Source: Streptomyces sp. NBC_00539
Lineage (GTDB): Bacteria; Actinomycetota; Actinomycetes; Streptomycetales; Streptomycetaceae
Direction of reading: 5' to 3'
Length of the DNA stretch: 64,000 bases
Assembly: GCF_036346105.1 (NCBI RefSeq)
Contig: NZ_CP107811.1
Location: forward strand, 6,715,501-6,779,500
Position 1 is the stretch's first letter. Every line of letters begins with the position of its first letter. The notes beneath the pieces were generated by a model. That model was not told where the DNA came from, did no database searches, and was given only the letters and a program-made list of their open reading frames with translations. Positions 9,039 to 17,864 of the stretch are shown here, in pieces. Made by a program: the position numbers and the translations under genes.

Positions 9039-9554
9039 CTAGCCGTAGGGGTTGAGTGCCCAGAAGCGGACGATGTCGCTGCGACGGTCGAACCACAGTT
9101 TGGTGGTGTAGCGGCTGCCGTCGCGGTCGAGCTCGTGCGACCGGATCCACTGGGGGTGGTCCGGCCCCTCGCCTTTGAGCGGCTTCTCGAACCACGAGTT
9201 GAAGTCATCGGCCGGCCCCTCGGAGACGAAGGCGTGGGCCGTCGTCAGCTCGGCAAGTTTTCCCGGTGCCAGCCGGGCGAGGCCCGAGAGCACCAGTTCC
9301 GGCGACGGTACGCCCCGATCGTTGTCCCGGCTGCTTACCCACTTGGCGTCGGTGAGCCGGCCCAGCAGCGGGAATGCCTGCTCCAGCGGCGTGGTGTCGG
9401 TGTGCCAGTCCCCCTCGGCCCCGTTCGCCACCTGACGCAGGGTCCACCAGGCGGGTAGGACCGCCAGCCCCGCCCCGATCCCGATCAGCTTCCGTCGCTC
9501 CAACGAGATCCCCCTCAGGCCTGACTTCGGAGGCACCTTATCCGGCTCGAGCAC
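9039..9554 (-). CDS. Hypothetical membrane-anchored protein
   Basis: 171 residues from GTG 9554. An N-terminal basic stretch (LERRKLIG) leads into a hydrophobic segment (IGAGLAVLPAWWTLRQV), so it is probably an anchored or exported protein. The remaining 130 residues are soluble (LGRLTDAKWVSSRDND, FNSWFEKPLKGEGPDHPQW). No known domain recognised. Alone between convergent DoxX and the HTH regulator. Confidence 0.6.
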   Translation of the reverse strand: MLEPDKVPPKSGLRGISLERRKLIGIGAGLAVLPAWWTLRQVANGAEGDWHTDTTPLEQAFPLLGRLTDAKWVSSRDNDRGVPSPELVLSGLARLAPGKLAELTTAHAFVSEGPADDFNSWFEKPLKGEGPDHPQWIRSHELDRDGSRYTTKLWFDRRSDIVRFWALNPYG

Positions 9555-9675
9555 CCCACTTGGAGCACGTAGCGATCACAATCACCTACGCGCCCCAGGG
9601 GGCCGCAGTCACGCCCCCACAGGAGTGGGGCGAGGGCGACCGGCACTGCCCAGGGCAGAGCCGGCTCCGGCGGCG

Positions 9676-10389
9676 TCATTCGGATGAAGAAGGGGTGAGC
9701 TCGACACAGCACTCGCCGGGGCGGGGGGCGAGGACCGCCTGGACGGCGGTGGCCCGCAGCCCTTGCAGGTAGCCGCTCAGGTAGGCGTGGTTCATACCGC
9801 AGACCAGCTCCGGAGCCTTGGCGGCGAGCGGGTGGAAGGGGCAGTTGCGCAGCCTCAGCCGGGTGGGGCCCTCGCGTGCGGGCTCGAAGCCCTGCTGCTC
9901 CAGCATCCGTTCGCAGAAGGTCAGACCGCGCTCGGCACCGAGCCGGCCGGGGCGCGACAGCGCACGCTCCGCCTCGCCCAGCTCCCGTCCGCGTTCCCCG
10001 GCCGTGCGCATCGCGGCCTCGGCGGCGCTCTCCGAGTCCCCCTCGGTCAGGACGGCCTGCAGCAGCAGATCGGCCAGCAGCTCGTGGCGGCGGTCGGGGA
10101 TGCTGACGCGGATCGGGGTGTCCGTGGGCTCGTAGACCTTCGGCTGTCGTCCGACCTTCCGGATGCCGCCCGGGCTCTCGTAGCGGGCGCGCAGCAATCC
10201 GGCGTCGACGAGCTTGTCGAGGTGGAAGGCGGCGAGCTTGCGCGATATGCCCACACTGGCGGCGGCCTCGTCGCGCGTGACAGGGCGGCGGGCGCGGCGG
10301 ATGAACTCGAACATCCGCCGGCGCAACTCCTCGCCGAGGACGCTGAGCGAGGCGATGGCGGTGTCGTCTGCAGACGCCGGCTGAGTCAT
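9676..10389 (-). CDS. ArsR/SufR-like HTH transcriptional regulator with C-terminal cysteines
   Basis: 237 residues. Residues about 12-80 form a winged HTH (LGEELRRRMFEFIRRARRPV, then ASVGISRKLAAFHLDKLVDA and GLLRARYES). The C-terminal half has Cys in FCERM, NCPFHPLA, LVCGMNH and ECC, spaced like the Fe-S ligands of SufR-type regulators, so a redox or Fe-S ligand is plausible. ATG 10389 chosen because GGGGGTG lies 12 nt upstream; GTG 10401 is in frame. Divergent from the membrane protein/folE pair, with an inverted repeat in the shared promoter region that it may bind. Confidence 0.8.
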   Translation of the reverse strand: MTQPASADDTAIASLSVLGEELRRRMFEFIRRARRPVTRDEAAASVGISRKLAAFHLDKLVDAGLLRARYESPGGIRKVGRQPKVYEPTDTPIRVSIPDRRHELLADLLLQAVLTEGDSESAAEAAMRTAGERGRELGEAERALSRPGRLGAERGLTFCERMLEQQGFEPAREGPTRLRLRNCPFHPLAAKAPELVCGMNHAYLSGYLQGLRATAVQAVLAPRPGECCVELTPSSSE

Positions 10390-10485
10390 GTCGGAAGCCA
10401 CACCCCCACGATAACGCCCACTTGTCTGGGCGCATCCCCTTCGCTTGCCTCGTCTTCCCCGCCACTTGACTCGCCTGCCGAATAA

Positions 10486-10503
10486 CACCAAAATTTATTG
10501 GTG
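10486..10503. promoter_or_regulatory. Inverted repeat, candidate operator
   Basis: CACCAA-N6-TTGGTG, perfect 6-bp arms with an AT-rich centre, unusual in this GC-rich DNA. A possible -35 (TTGACT, 10466-10471) lies so that a -10 would overlap the repeat, fitting repression of the rightward genes by the divergent HTH regulator. Confidence 0.5.
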
Positions 10504-10632
10504 AAACAGGAAGGCTCGCCGCCCTGGCCCCACCGTTGCAGCACGCGGCGAAGCAGCAGGTCTGCGCGGTGCCTGTCGGCCCGTACGGGCGCGCGTTCCG
10601 TCCGGTGCCGTCACGGACCGGAACTGATCGTC

Positions 10633-10656
10633 AGGCCGTATGCGTACGTACGGCCT
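10633..10656. promoter_or_regulatory. 24-bp inverted repeat upstream of the membrane protein gene
   Basis: Perfect 8-bp arms AGGCCGTA / TACGGCCT around TGCGTACG, 26 bp before the ATG at 10682. It could be a second operator or a 5'-UTR hairpin. Confidence 0.45.
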
Positions 10657-10681
10657 CCCCCAACACGTCTCTGGAGTTCTC

Positions 10682-11116
10682 ATGGACATCGCCGCACTCC
10701 TCATGTGGGTGGTCACCGCGCTGGGTGGCTTCTCCATGCTCGGCGTCTGGATCAAGCGCGGCGGCCCGCAGGGTGGCAGCAGTAGCCGCCTGCCCGTCCC
10801 GGTGGTCTTCGGCCACTTCGGGCTGGCGGCGGCCGGCCTGGTGGTGTGGATCGTCTACGTGATCACCGACAAGGACGCGCTGGCGTGGACCGCGTTCGGC
10901 CTGCTCGTGCCCGTCGCGCTGCTCGGTTTCACCATGCTGGCCCGCTGGATCCCCGTCTACCAGGCCCGCGCCACCACGCCGGCAGCCGACCCGCAGGGGC
11001 GAGGTGCACCCGCCGAGCGCTACTTTCCGGTTCCCGTGGTCGCCGGACACGGCCTGTCGGCCGTGACCACTGTCGTCCTCGTCCTGCTCACCGCGCTCGG
11101 TATCGGAGGCAGCTGA
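10682..11116 (+). CDS. Four-helix membrane protein upstream of folE
   Basis: 144 residues from ATG 10682, which follows GGAG. Four hydrophobic helices: ALLMWVVTALGGFSMLGVWI, FGHFGLAAAGLVVWIVYVI, AFGLLVPVALLGFTMLA and GLSAVTTVVLVLLTALGIG. The halves are similar (LPVPVVFGHFGL and FPVPVVAGHGLS), pointing to internal duplication. One base separates it from folE, so the two are one operon. No known family recognised. Confidence 0.7.
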   Translation: MDIAALLMWVVTALGGFSMLGVWIKRGGPQGGSSSRLPVPVVFGHFGLAAAGLVVWIVYVITDKDALAWTAFGLLVPVALLGFTMLARWIPVYQARATTPAADPQGRGAPAERYFPVPVVAGHGLSAVTTVVLVLLTALGIGGS

Positions 11117-11117
11117 G

Positions 11118-11765
11118 ATGACCCAGCCCTCCACCCTCCCCGTGCAGGCGGGCGACGAAGACGCGCCGATACCCCACCCGCCCACCGTGCGGGTGGCCCG
11201 CCAGGCGGCGGGTGCGGACCTGGCCGCGGCGGAAGTCGCCGCCGCGGACTTCCTGCGGGCACTCGGCATCAGCACCGCCTCCGAGAGCCTGAAAGGCACC
11301 CCCGGCCGGATGGCCCGCGCGTACGCCGAGCTGTTCACCCCCCGCCCCTTCGATCTGACCACCTTCCCCAACGACGAGGGCTACGACGAACTGGTCCTGG
11401 CCCGCAGCATCCCCCTGCGGTCGGTGTGCGAGCACCACTTGCTTCCGTTCGTCGGCACCGCCCACATCGGCTACCTCCCCGGCCACCGCATCCTCGGCCT
11501 GTCGAAACTCGCCCGCGTCCTGGAACACTTCGCCTGCCGCCCCCAGGTCCAAGAACGCCTCACCAAGCAGGTCGCCGACTGGCTCCAGACGCAACTGGAC
11601 CCCAAAGGCGTCGGCGTCGTCATCCAGGCGGAACACACCTGCATGACCCTGCGCGGCGTCCAGGCCACCGGCACCACCACCATGACCTCCACCCTCCTCG
11701 GCCTCCTGCGCACCGACGCCCGCTCCAGGGCCGAGTTCCTGACCCTGACCGGACTGCGGGGCTGA
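11118..11765 (+). CDS. folE: GTP cyclohydrolase I
   Basis: 215 residues. Converts GTP to dihydroneopterin triphosphate and formate, the first step of folate and pterin synthesis. Zinc-ligand motifs are intact: SVCEHHLLPF (Cys104, His107) and AEHTCMTLRGV (Cys175); GLSKLARVLEHFACRPQVQE is the signature region. Because it sits with a regulator and a membrane protein rather than the housekeeping folP-folB-folK operon, it is probably a second copy, perhaps for a pterin cofactor or specialised use (inference). Confidence 0.93.
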   Translation: MTQPSTLPVQAGDEDAPIPHPPTVRVARQAAGADLAAAEVAAADFLRALGISTASESLKGTPGRMARAYAELFTPRPFDLTTFPNDEGYDELVLARSIPLRSVCEHHLLPFVGTAHIGYLPGHRILGLSKLARVLEHFACRPQVQERLTKQVADWLQTQLDPKGVGVVIQAEHTCMTLRGVQATGTTTMTSTLLGLLRTDARSRAEFLTLTGLRG

Positions 11766-11795
11766 ACCCACCGGGTGGCACCGGCCTGCCACTGG

Positions 11796-12524
11796 TCAGC
11801 GGGCGGTCAGTGCTGCGACGAGCCGGACGAACTCGGTGCGCTGCCGGCCGGTCAGAGAGGCGTACAACGGCATCTGCATCTCGTCGGTGAGCCGCTCTGC
11901 CCGTTGCCACTGGAGGATCAGGGCGGTGTCGACGGGCTGCGGGTCCTGCCAGCCGTAGTGGGCTGCTTCCTCGACACCCAGGTTGATGACCATGGCCGCT
12001 TGGGCGCTGAGCCCGCACGCGCGTACGGCGGCCAGGTGGCAGGCGCCCCGATGTTCCCGCAGCACGTGGATGCGCTGCATGGCCGCGCCGACCGGGTCGC
12101 CGCCGGGGCAGGGCTGTGCGCGCCAGCCGGCGAACAGCGGCAGCGCGTCGGGGTCGGCGGTACCGATCAGCCGTTGTGCCAGGTGGTTGAAGTGCTCCAC
12201 GTCGACATCGGCAGGGATGTGCGCCCGCCCCCACGCGCGGACAGCCTGCGCGTAGCAGGCTGCGGCTTCTTCCGCCGGCATGACGAGCCGCCCCTCCATC
12301 CAGCCCGTGGTCACGAGTCGCGGGCCGAGGAAGCCCTGTGCCGCCTGGACCACGCCGGCCGGTGCCTCACCGAGTACTCCGAAGCGTCCTCGGCAGTAGA
12401 AGCCGCGGCCTGCGGCGAAACCGGCACGCAGACCGATCTCGGCGGTCGCCGCGTCGGACATGAACTCGTCGCCGAAGTCGTGGATGGGGCGGGCGACGGC
12501 GGCTATGCACTGGGAGATCTCCAT
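11796..12524 (-). CDS. SCO6745 family protein
   Basis: 242 residues. Conserved stretches typical of the SCO6745 family are visible: ARPIHDFGDEFMSDAATAEI, GRGFYCRGRFGVLGEAP, VVQAAQGFLGPRLV, and AHYGWQDPQPVD near the C-terminus. Soluble, helical, of unknown biochemical role. ATG 12524 (protein MEISQCIAAV). Convergent with folE (30 bp apart) and divergent from a LysR regulator 78 bp away, which probably controls it. Confidence 0.75.
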   Translation of the reverse strand: MEISQCIAAVARPIHDFGDEFMSDAATAEIGLRAGFAAGRGFYCRGRFGVLGEAPAGVVQAAQGFLGPRLVTTGWMEGRLVMPAEEAAACYAQAVRAWGRAHIPADVDVEHFNHLAQRLIGTADPDALPLFAGWRAQPCPGGDPVGAAMQRIHVLREHRGACHLAAVRACGLSAQAAMVINLGVEEAAHYGWQDPQPVDTALILQWQRAERLTDEMQMPLYASLTGRQRTEFVRLVAALTAR

Positions 12525-12589
12525 GGACTGATGGTCGCCACCTTTATTCAGTAGATCAAGAAGCGGTTTCCTGGTCTGACCCTTTAGGT

Positions 12590-12601
12590 AATCTATTGAT
12601 T
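12590..12601. promoter_or_regulatory. LysR-type half-site palindrome and -10 of the LysR gene
   Basis: AATC-TATT-GATT inverted repeat directly before the ATG at 12603. It overlaps a TAATCT that fits a -10 box, suggesting autoregulation and a leaderless or near-leaderless transcript for the LysR gene. Confidence 0.4.
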
Positions 12602-12602
12602 C

Positions 12603-13526
12603 ATGCTCGATGTCCGCCGCTTGCACATGCTCAAGACCGTCGCCGCCCGCGGCTCCATCACCGCCGCCGCCCGCTCCTTGGCGCTGACCGCCGGTGCCGT
12701 GTCCCAGCAGCTGGCCGCCTTGAGGAACGACGTGGGAGTCGACCTGCTGCGCCCCGACGGGCGAACGGTCGCGCTGACGGAGGCCGGCCGAGTCCTCCTC
12801 GAACACGCCGACCGGATCCTCTCCGCCGTGGAGGAGGCGGAAAGCGCCATCGCCGCGGTCAGGGGCACGGTCGGCGCCACCGCCACGCTCGCCGCGCTGC
12901 CCTCCACCGTCGCCCGGATCGTGGCCCCCGCCCTCGCCTCGCTCGGTACGTGCCATCCGCAGCTCACCGTGACCTGCTTCCTCACCGACCAGGCACAATT
13001 GCGGGAACTGGTGCTCGGCACCGTTGATGTGGTGTTGGGGCAGCGCTATCACCACCTGCCCGACGCGACCCCCAAGGGGATCGACGTCTCCCCCCTGCTC
13101 GACGATCCACTGCTCGTCGTCACCGCAGCCGACCAAGGGGACGCCCGGCCCGTCATCCTGCGGGAACTGGCCGCGCACGATCTCGCGCTACCACCGCCGA
13201 CCACGGATTGCGGACAAGCCATCCTGCAAGGGTGCCGACAGGCCGGCTTCACGCCCACACCCCGCTACGTCACCGCCGACATCGCCGCCCAGATCACCCT
13301 CGCACGGGCGGGCCTCGCCACCGTGCTCGTCCCCCGTACGGCCATCGACCCGGCCACACCCGGAATCCGTACGACCCCCCTCGCGGACCACCCGATCCAA
13401 CGCGTCCTGTTCGCCGCCACCCGTCACACCGAGAACGCGAACCCGACCACCACCGCCGTCGTCACAGCGCTGCGCGCAGCCTCCCGGGACGGGCAACCGG
13501 CCTCCCCGCCGCCACGCGAGGAGTGA
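12603..13526 (+). CDS. LysR family transcriptional regulator
   Basis: 307 residues: N-terminal winged HTH (LHMLKTVAARGSITAAARSL, ALTAGAVSQQLAALRNDVGV) followed by a periplasmic-binding-like effector domain from about residue 90 (VGATATLAALPSTVARIVAP). The start at ATG 12603 is needed to keep the first HTH helix. There is no Shine-Dalgarno; a -10-like TAATCT sits 9 nt upstream, so the transcript may be leaderless. Divergent from the SCO6745-like gene, its likely target. Confidence 0.88.
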   Translation: MLDVRRLHMLKTVAARGSITAAARSLALTAGAVSQQLAALRNDVGVDLLRPDGRTVALTEAGRVLLEHADRILSAVEEAESAIAAVRGTVGATATLAALPSTVARIVAPALASLGTCHPQLTVTCFLTDQAQLRELVLGTVDVVLGQRYHHLPDATPKGIDVSPLLDDPLLVVTAADQGDARPVILRELAAHDLALPPPTTDCGQAILQGCRQAGFTPTPRYVTADIAAQITLARAGLATVLVPRTAIDPATPGIRTTPLADHPIQRVLFAATRHTENANPTTTAVVTALRAASRDGQPASPPPREE

Positions 13527-13785
13527 CGTGTCGCCCCGAGGCCGCGAGCGGGACCACACGGGTAGGGTGCGCGGCGGCCAGGTCGAGGAGTTCGTCGGCC
13601 GCGCCCGCGCCAGTGCCGCGCTGCGCGTGGGCCTCGCCCGGCGGGGCGCTGTGCACGGACGGCCGGCAGTTCGTGGGAGGTGACGGTCTCCCGTTCAGCT
13701 GGTGCGGTTCGGCGGTCCGTGGCGGGGATACGGGAGATCATGGTCGCGGACCGGTCGAGGAAGACACGGGGTTAGGGGAAACACG

Positions 13786-15177
13786 GTGGGGTTCCACGCG
13801 TCCGCGCTGGACGGAGTCGCTCGCAATCCGGTGCTGCCGACCCCGCTGCTGCTGCGCCTGCTCACCTTCGACGGGGACGGTGGCCGTCCGCCCCGTGAGG
13901 CCCTCCGGCGGGCCGGACTCCCCGAGCCGGCCGTCAAGGTGATCCTGGCCCACCCGAACCCGGGCGCCCGGATCGACTTCGCCATGAGCGTCAGGGCGGA
14001 GCCTGCCCAGCGGGCCCGGCTCGTTGACGATCCTTCTCCCGAGGTGCGGGCTGCCCTTGCGTACGGACCCGAGTGGGACGACCCGCGCACGAAGGTCGCG
14101 CCGCTCCCGGACGCCGTGTGCGCCCGCCTGCTCGACGACCCCGCCCCTCCTGTCCGGACGGCACTGCTGAACTCCCCCCATTTGGCGCCGTCGTTCGTGG
14201 CCTCGATGGCTACTCACCACAGTTCGGCAGCGCGCCGGGAAGCCGTGCGTGCGTGGGAGATCCTGCCGCCGGGCGAGCGGTCGGCCCTGCTCGCCGACCC
14301 CGACTCCGAGGTGCGGCGGGCCGCCGCGCTGGGGGAGTGCCGTCGGGACGCACTCCTCACCGCCGAACTCCTGCGCGATCCGAAGTCCGCCGCCGAAGCG
14401 CTGCGCCGAGGTCTCCTGCTGCGCCCCGACGCCGAGCGGTGCGTCACCGGGCGGACGCACCTGGCAGCCCTCGCCGAGAACCCGTCGCTGCCCGCCGACC
14501 TCGTGGAGCGGCTCGCCGTCGACGCCGACGAGGCCGTACGGCTCGTGGTCTCCCTCAGACCCGAGCTGGATGAGATGCGGCGCATGGCGATCGACTTCAC
14601 GGTCGGGGACTTCGACAGGGGCGACGGCGTGCAGTGGGTACGGGACGGGCTCGATGACCCCGAAGTGCTGGGTCGGGCCGCGGCCTCCGCCCACCCGCTG
14701 CTCCGGCGCGCCGCCGCCCGCAGCCCCCACCTGGCACTCGACCTGCTGCGCCTCCTCGCACGCGTGGAGGACCCGGTGGTGGAGAACCTCTTGGGCATTC
14801 ATCATCCCGACACCCCGGAGGAGGTGCTCATGCGTGTGTACGCGAGGCTCGGCGGGACGTTCTCCGCCTGGATGGCGGAGACGCACCCCCGCTTTCCCCG
14901 TGAGGGCCTCGCCGCCCGCTACGCGGACCACCCGGACGGGAACTACCGTCGGCTGGCCGTCCGGGACCCGGCCGCCACACCCGCGCTGATCGAACGGCTC
15001 AGCCATGACCCCGCGGTCTGGACGCGCCAGGCGGCGGCCGGCGACCCGCGCCTCCCGCTCCACCGGCTCCGCGAGGCGCTCCAAATCCCCGAACTGGCCT
15101 CCAGCGCGGGCGCCAACCCGGCGCTCCCCGAGGACGAGATGACCGCCGTCCTGGACCGGGCCGGTGTTCCTGCCTGA
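13786..15177 (+). CDS. HEAT/leucine-rich-variant repeat protein
   Basis: 463 residues from GTG 13786 after AGGGGAA. The protein is a chain of about 25-residue helical units of the form L-x-x-D-P-x-x-x-V-R-x-A-x-A ([65 protein letters not shown]), typical of LRV/HEAT-type solenoids that act as protein-interaction scaffolds. No catalytic motif. Single gene, partner unknown. Between 13527 and 13785 nothing else is recognised. Confidence 0.8.
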   Translation: MGFHASALDGVARNPVLPTPLLLRLLTFDGDGGRPPREALRRAGLPEPAVKVILAHPNPGARIDFAMSVRAEPAQRARLVDDPSPEVRAALAYGPEWDDPRTKVAPLPDAVCARLLDDPAPPVRTALLNSPHLAPSFVASMATHHSSAARREAVRAWEILPPGERSALLADPDSEVRRAAALGECRRDALLTAELLRDPKSAAEALRRGLLLRPDAERCVTGRTHLAALAENPSLPADLVERLAVDADEAVRLVVSLRPELDEMRRMAIDFTVGDFDRGDGVQWVRDGLDDPEVLGRAAASAHPLLRRAAARSPHLALDLLRLLARVEDPVVENLLGIHHPDTPEEVLMRVYARLGGTFSAWMAETHPRFPREGLAARYADHPDGNYRRLAVRDPAATPALIERLSHDPAVWTRQAAAGDPRLPLHRLREALQIPELASSAGANPALPEDEMTAVLDRAGVPA

Positions 15178-15243
15178 CCGCCGAGGAGCAGCCGCGGCGC
15201 TTTCCGTCCCGATCTCCCTCCGCCGCTGGGCTGCAGGGCAGCG

Positions 15244-15639
15244 GTGAGCGAGTATGAGCGCATGCTGCTGCCCCACACCCATGCGAAGGCCGAGCTGATC
15301 GAGGTCGTCCGTATCACCGACCCCGCCAGGCACCTGACTTCAAAGGATCTCTCCGGTGACACCGTCGAGATCTGGGAGGGCCTGGAAGCCCAGCGGGCTT
15401 TGGAGCTGATCGCGGATCTCCCGAGGGGCGAGTGGCATCGGTGCTTCCTCCCGGGCTGGGGAGTCAGGGCACACAGCTCCACTGATCAACTTTTCGAGAT
15501 CGCTTTCTGTTTCCGCTGTCGGGGTACCCGCGTCTGGGGGCCGGACCTCTCTCGTGAAGAGCAGGGACAAGCCTTCGATGCCGAGAGTCCGGCCGGTCTT
15601 GAACTCCTGCGTCGCTTCCGAGAATGCCTGCCGCACTGA
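15244..15639 (+). CDS. Conserved hypothetical protein
   Basis: 131 residues from GTG 15244. Soluble; contains EWHRCFLPGWGVRAHS, IAFCFRCRGTRVWG with a Cys-x2-Cys-like pair (CFRC), and LELLRRFRECLPH at the C-terminus. I recall similar short proteins in Streptomyces without assigned function. Convergent with the GlxA-like regulator. Confidence 0.6.
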   Translation: MSEYERMLLPHTHAKAELIEVVRITDPARHLTSKDLSGDTVEIWEGLEAQRALELIADLPRGEWHRCFLPGWGVRAHSSTDQLFEIAFCFRCRGTRVWGPDLSREEQGQAFDAESPAGLELLRRFRECLPH

Positions 15640-15691
15640 CCGGTGATCTCTCGCGTGGCGGGGAAGGCCACGGCCCCATGGCCGGGTGCTG

Positions 15692-16684
15692 TCACCTGCT
15701 GTTGTCGCGTTCGGGTCCGGGGTGGGTGGGGGAGCGGAAAGTGCGGCGGTAGGTGTCCGGGGGGACGCCGATGGTCCGGTGGAAATGCCGGCGCAGGGTG
15801 GTGGAGGTGCCCATGCCGGTGGCAGTGGCGATGGTGTCGATCGTGTCGTCGGTGGTTTCGAGGAGTTCCTGGGCGTGGCGGATGCGTTGGGTGTGGAGCC
15901 ACTGGAGCGGGGTGGTGCCGGTGAGTGATTTGAAGTGGCGGCCCAGGTGGCGCGAGCTCATCCGTGCCTGCCGGGCCAGGTCTTCCACGGTGAGCGGCTC
16001 GTCCAGACGTTGGAGGACCCAGGGGAAGAGCTCGGCGAGGGGATGGTTGCCGGGGCCGGGAAGCGGGGTGGAGATGAACTGGGCCTGCCCGCCGTCGCGG
16101 TGTGGTGGAACGACCAACCGACGGGCGATCTTGTTGGCGTTCGCCGAGCCGTGGTCGAGGCGGACGAGGTGCAGGCACAGGTCCATGGCGGCGGCCTTGC
16201 CGGCGGAGGTGAGCACGTCGCCGTTGTCGACGTAGAGGACGTCCGGGTCCACCGTGACGTCGGGATGGCGTCGGGCGAGTTCCCCGGTGTGCGCCCAGTG
16301 CGTGGTGGCGCGTTTGCCGTTCAGCAGGCCGGCGGCGGCCAGGACGAACGCCCCTGTGCACAGCGATACGACGCGTGCGCCCGCCGCGTGGGCCGCGCGC
16401 ACCGCGTCGACGAGTTCCACGGGCGGGTCCACATCCGTGTCGGCCCAGCCGGGAACGATCACGGTGTCGACGTGCGGAAGGTGGTCGAGTCCGTGGTCCA
16501 TTTCCAAGCGGTAGCGGTCGATCCGCACGGCGCCCGGTCCGCAGAGGGAGAAGTCGTACCAGGGGTCCACGATGTGGGTCAGGTCCGACCCGAACACCTC
16601 GATGGCCAGGGACAGTTCGAAATGCAGCATGCCGTCGGTGACGGCCAGTGCGACGGTATGCATGTCCGAAAGTGTATGACGCAT
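15692..16684 (-). CDS. GlxA family transcriptional regulator (AraC type with DJ-1/PfpI domain)
   Basis: 330 residues. Residues about 8-175 are a DJ-1/PfpI-like domain with the nucleophile-elbow region VVSLCTGAFVLAAAGLL. The C-terminal 110 residues are an AraC-type double HTH (LTVEDLARQARMSSRHLGRH, TPLQWLHTQRIRHAQELLE, TIATATGMGTSTTLRRHFHR). ATG 16684 has GGAA 7 nt upstream; ATG 16663 is an alternative. Divergent from the saccharopine-dehydrogenase-like gene 99 bp away, the natural target. Confidence 0.9.
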   Translation of the reverse strand: MRHTLSDMHTVALAVTDGMLHFELSLAIEVFGSDLTHIVDPWYDFSLCGPGAVRIDRYRLEMDHGLDHLPHVDTVIVPGWADTDVDPPVELVDAVRAAHAAGARVVSLCTGAFVLAAAGLLNGKRATTHWAHTGELARRHPDVTVDPDVLYVDNGDVLTSAGKAAAMDLCLHLVRLDHGSANANKIARRLVVPPHRDGGQAQFISTPLPGPGNHPLAELFPWVLQRLDEPLTVEDLARQARMSSRHLGRHFKSLTGTTPLQWLHTQRIRHAQELLETTDDTIDTIATATGMGTSTTLRRHFHRTIGVPPDTYRRTFRSPTHPGPERDNSR

Positions 16685-16783
16685 GTCGTTCCAGACGCTC
16701 GTGAGTGGCGCTGTTCGGCGACAGGATGTTCACAACGGATCACGGCGGAGCAACCGCGGATCGGCGAGTACGGAGAGCAACTC

Positions 16784-17812
16784 ATGGGGTCTGACCGGCA
16801 GGTGGCGGTTTTCGGCGCGTACGGGCACACCGGACGGTTCGTCGTGGCGGAACTGCTCGAGCGCGGGTACACCCCTGTGCTGAGCGGCCGTGACGCGGAC
16901 AAGCTGAAGGCTCTGGCGCACGAGGCCGGCCTGGAGGCCCGTGTGGCATCGGCCGACGACCCGGGCGCACTCGACCGCGCCCTGGCCGGTACGTCGGCCG
17001 TGATCAACTGCGCCGGGCCGTTCGCCTCCACGACGGCCCCCGTCGTCGAGGCCGCCTTGCGGGCCCGGATTCCGTACCTGGACGTCGCGGCCGAGATCGA
17101 GGCCAACCTCGACACCTTCGCGCACTTCGCCGACCGGGCGCGCGAAGCGGGAGCGCTCATCGTCCCGGCGATGGCCTTCTTCGGTGGTCTGGGCGACCTG
17201 CTGGCCACAGCGGCGATGGGCGACTGGACCGAGGCCGACTCGGCTCACGTCGCCTACGCACTGAGCCACTGGCACCCCACCGCCGGCACCCGCCTGTCCG
17301 GCGCGGTCTCCCGGGAGCGGCGCGGCGACTACCGCCTCCGCTACACCGGCGGCCAGTGGGAGCGCCGCACCGATGCCCCGCCCGCCCTGGAATGGTCCTT
17401 CCCCGCGCCGATGGGATCGCGTGAGGTGATCGGGGAGTTCACCATGGCCGACGTGGTGACCATTCCCAGCCATCTGTCCATCCCGGACGTGACCACGTAC
17501 ATGACCGCCGAGGCGGCCCGCGACGTCGTATCGCCCGACACGCCCGCGCCTGCCGCGAGCGACGAGAGCGGCCGGTCCGACCAGACCTTCCTCATCGACG
17601 CCGTCGTCCGATCGGGGGACACCGAACGACGTGCCGTCGCACGCGGGCAGGACATCTACGCCGTGACCGCGCCCCTCGTGGTGGAAGCCCTCGCCCGCGT
17701 CCTCGACGGCCGCACCCACGCGGTCGGCGTCGCCTCCGCGGGCCAGATGTTCGACGCCGCCGACTTCCTGCGCGCGCTGTCCCCGCACATCACCCTGGAA
17801 CTGCGTCCGTAA
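16784..17812 (+). CDS. Saccharopine dehydrogenase NADP-binding domain protein
   Basis: 342 residues from ATG 16784 (GGAGAG upstream). N-terminal Rossmann fold with VAVFGAYGHTGRFVVAELL, then a typical INCAGPFASTTAPVVEAAL and PYLDVAAEIEAN, as in trans-acting enoyl reductase/saccharopine-reductase-like proteins. Probably an NAD(P)-dependent oxidoreductase; substrate unknown. It leads a tandem set with two alpha/beta hydrolases (gaps 52 and 125 bp), perhaps co-transcribed and controlled by the divergent GlxA-like regulator. Confidence 0.85.
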   Translation: MGSDRQVAVFGAYGHTGRFVVAELLERGYTPVLSGRDADKLKALAHEAGLEARVASADDPGALDRALAGTSAVINCAGPFASTTAPVVEAALRARIPYLDVAAEIEANLDTFAHFADRAREAGALIVPAMAFFGGLGDLLATAAMGDWTEADSAHVAYALSHWHPTAGTRLSGAVSRERRGDYRLRYTGGQWERRTDAPPALEWSFPAPMGSREVIGEFTMADVVTIPSHLSIPDVTTYMTAEAARDVVSPDTPAPAASDESGRSDQTFLIDAVVRSGDTERRAVARGQDIYAVTAPLVVEALARVLDGRTHAVGVASAGQMFDAADFLRALSPHITLELRP

Positions 17813-17864
17813 GGATCGTGGTAGCGGACAGCCCATGACAGCCACTCCCCGAAGGAACCCCGCC

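Noticed and set aside
11762-11795. Terminator between folE and the SCO6745-like gene
   Set aside because: Only a 4-5 bp stem (CCACC/GGTGG) could be found, too weak to claim.
15935-16783. N-terminal extension of the saccharopine-dehydrogenase-like frame
   Set aside because: It is antisense to the GlxA-like regulator; homology and a ribosome binding site support the start at 16784.
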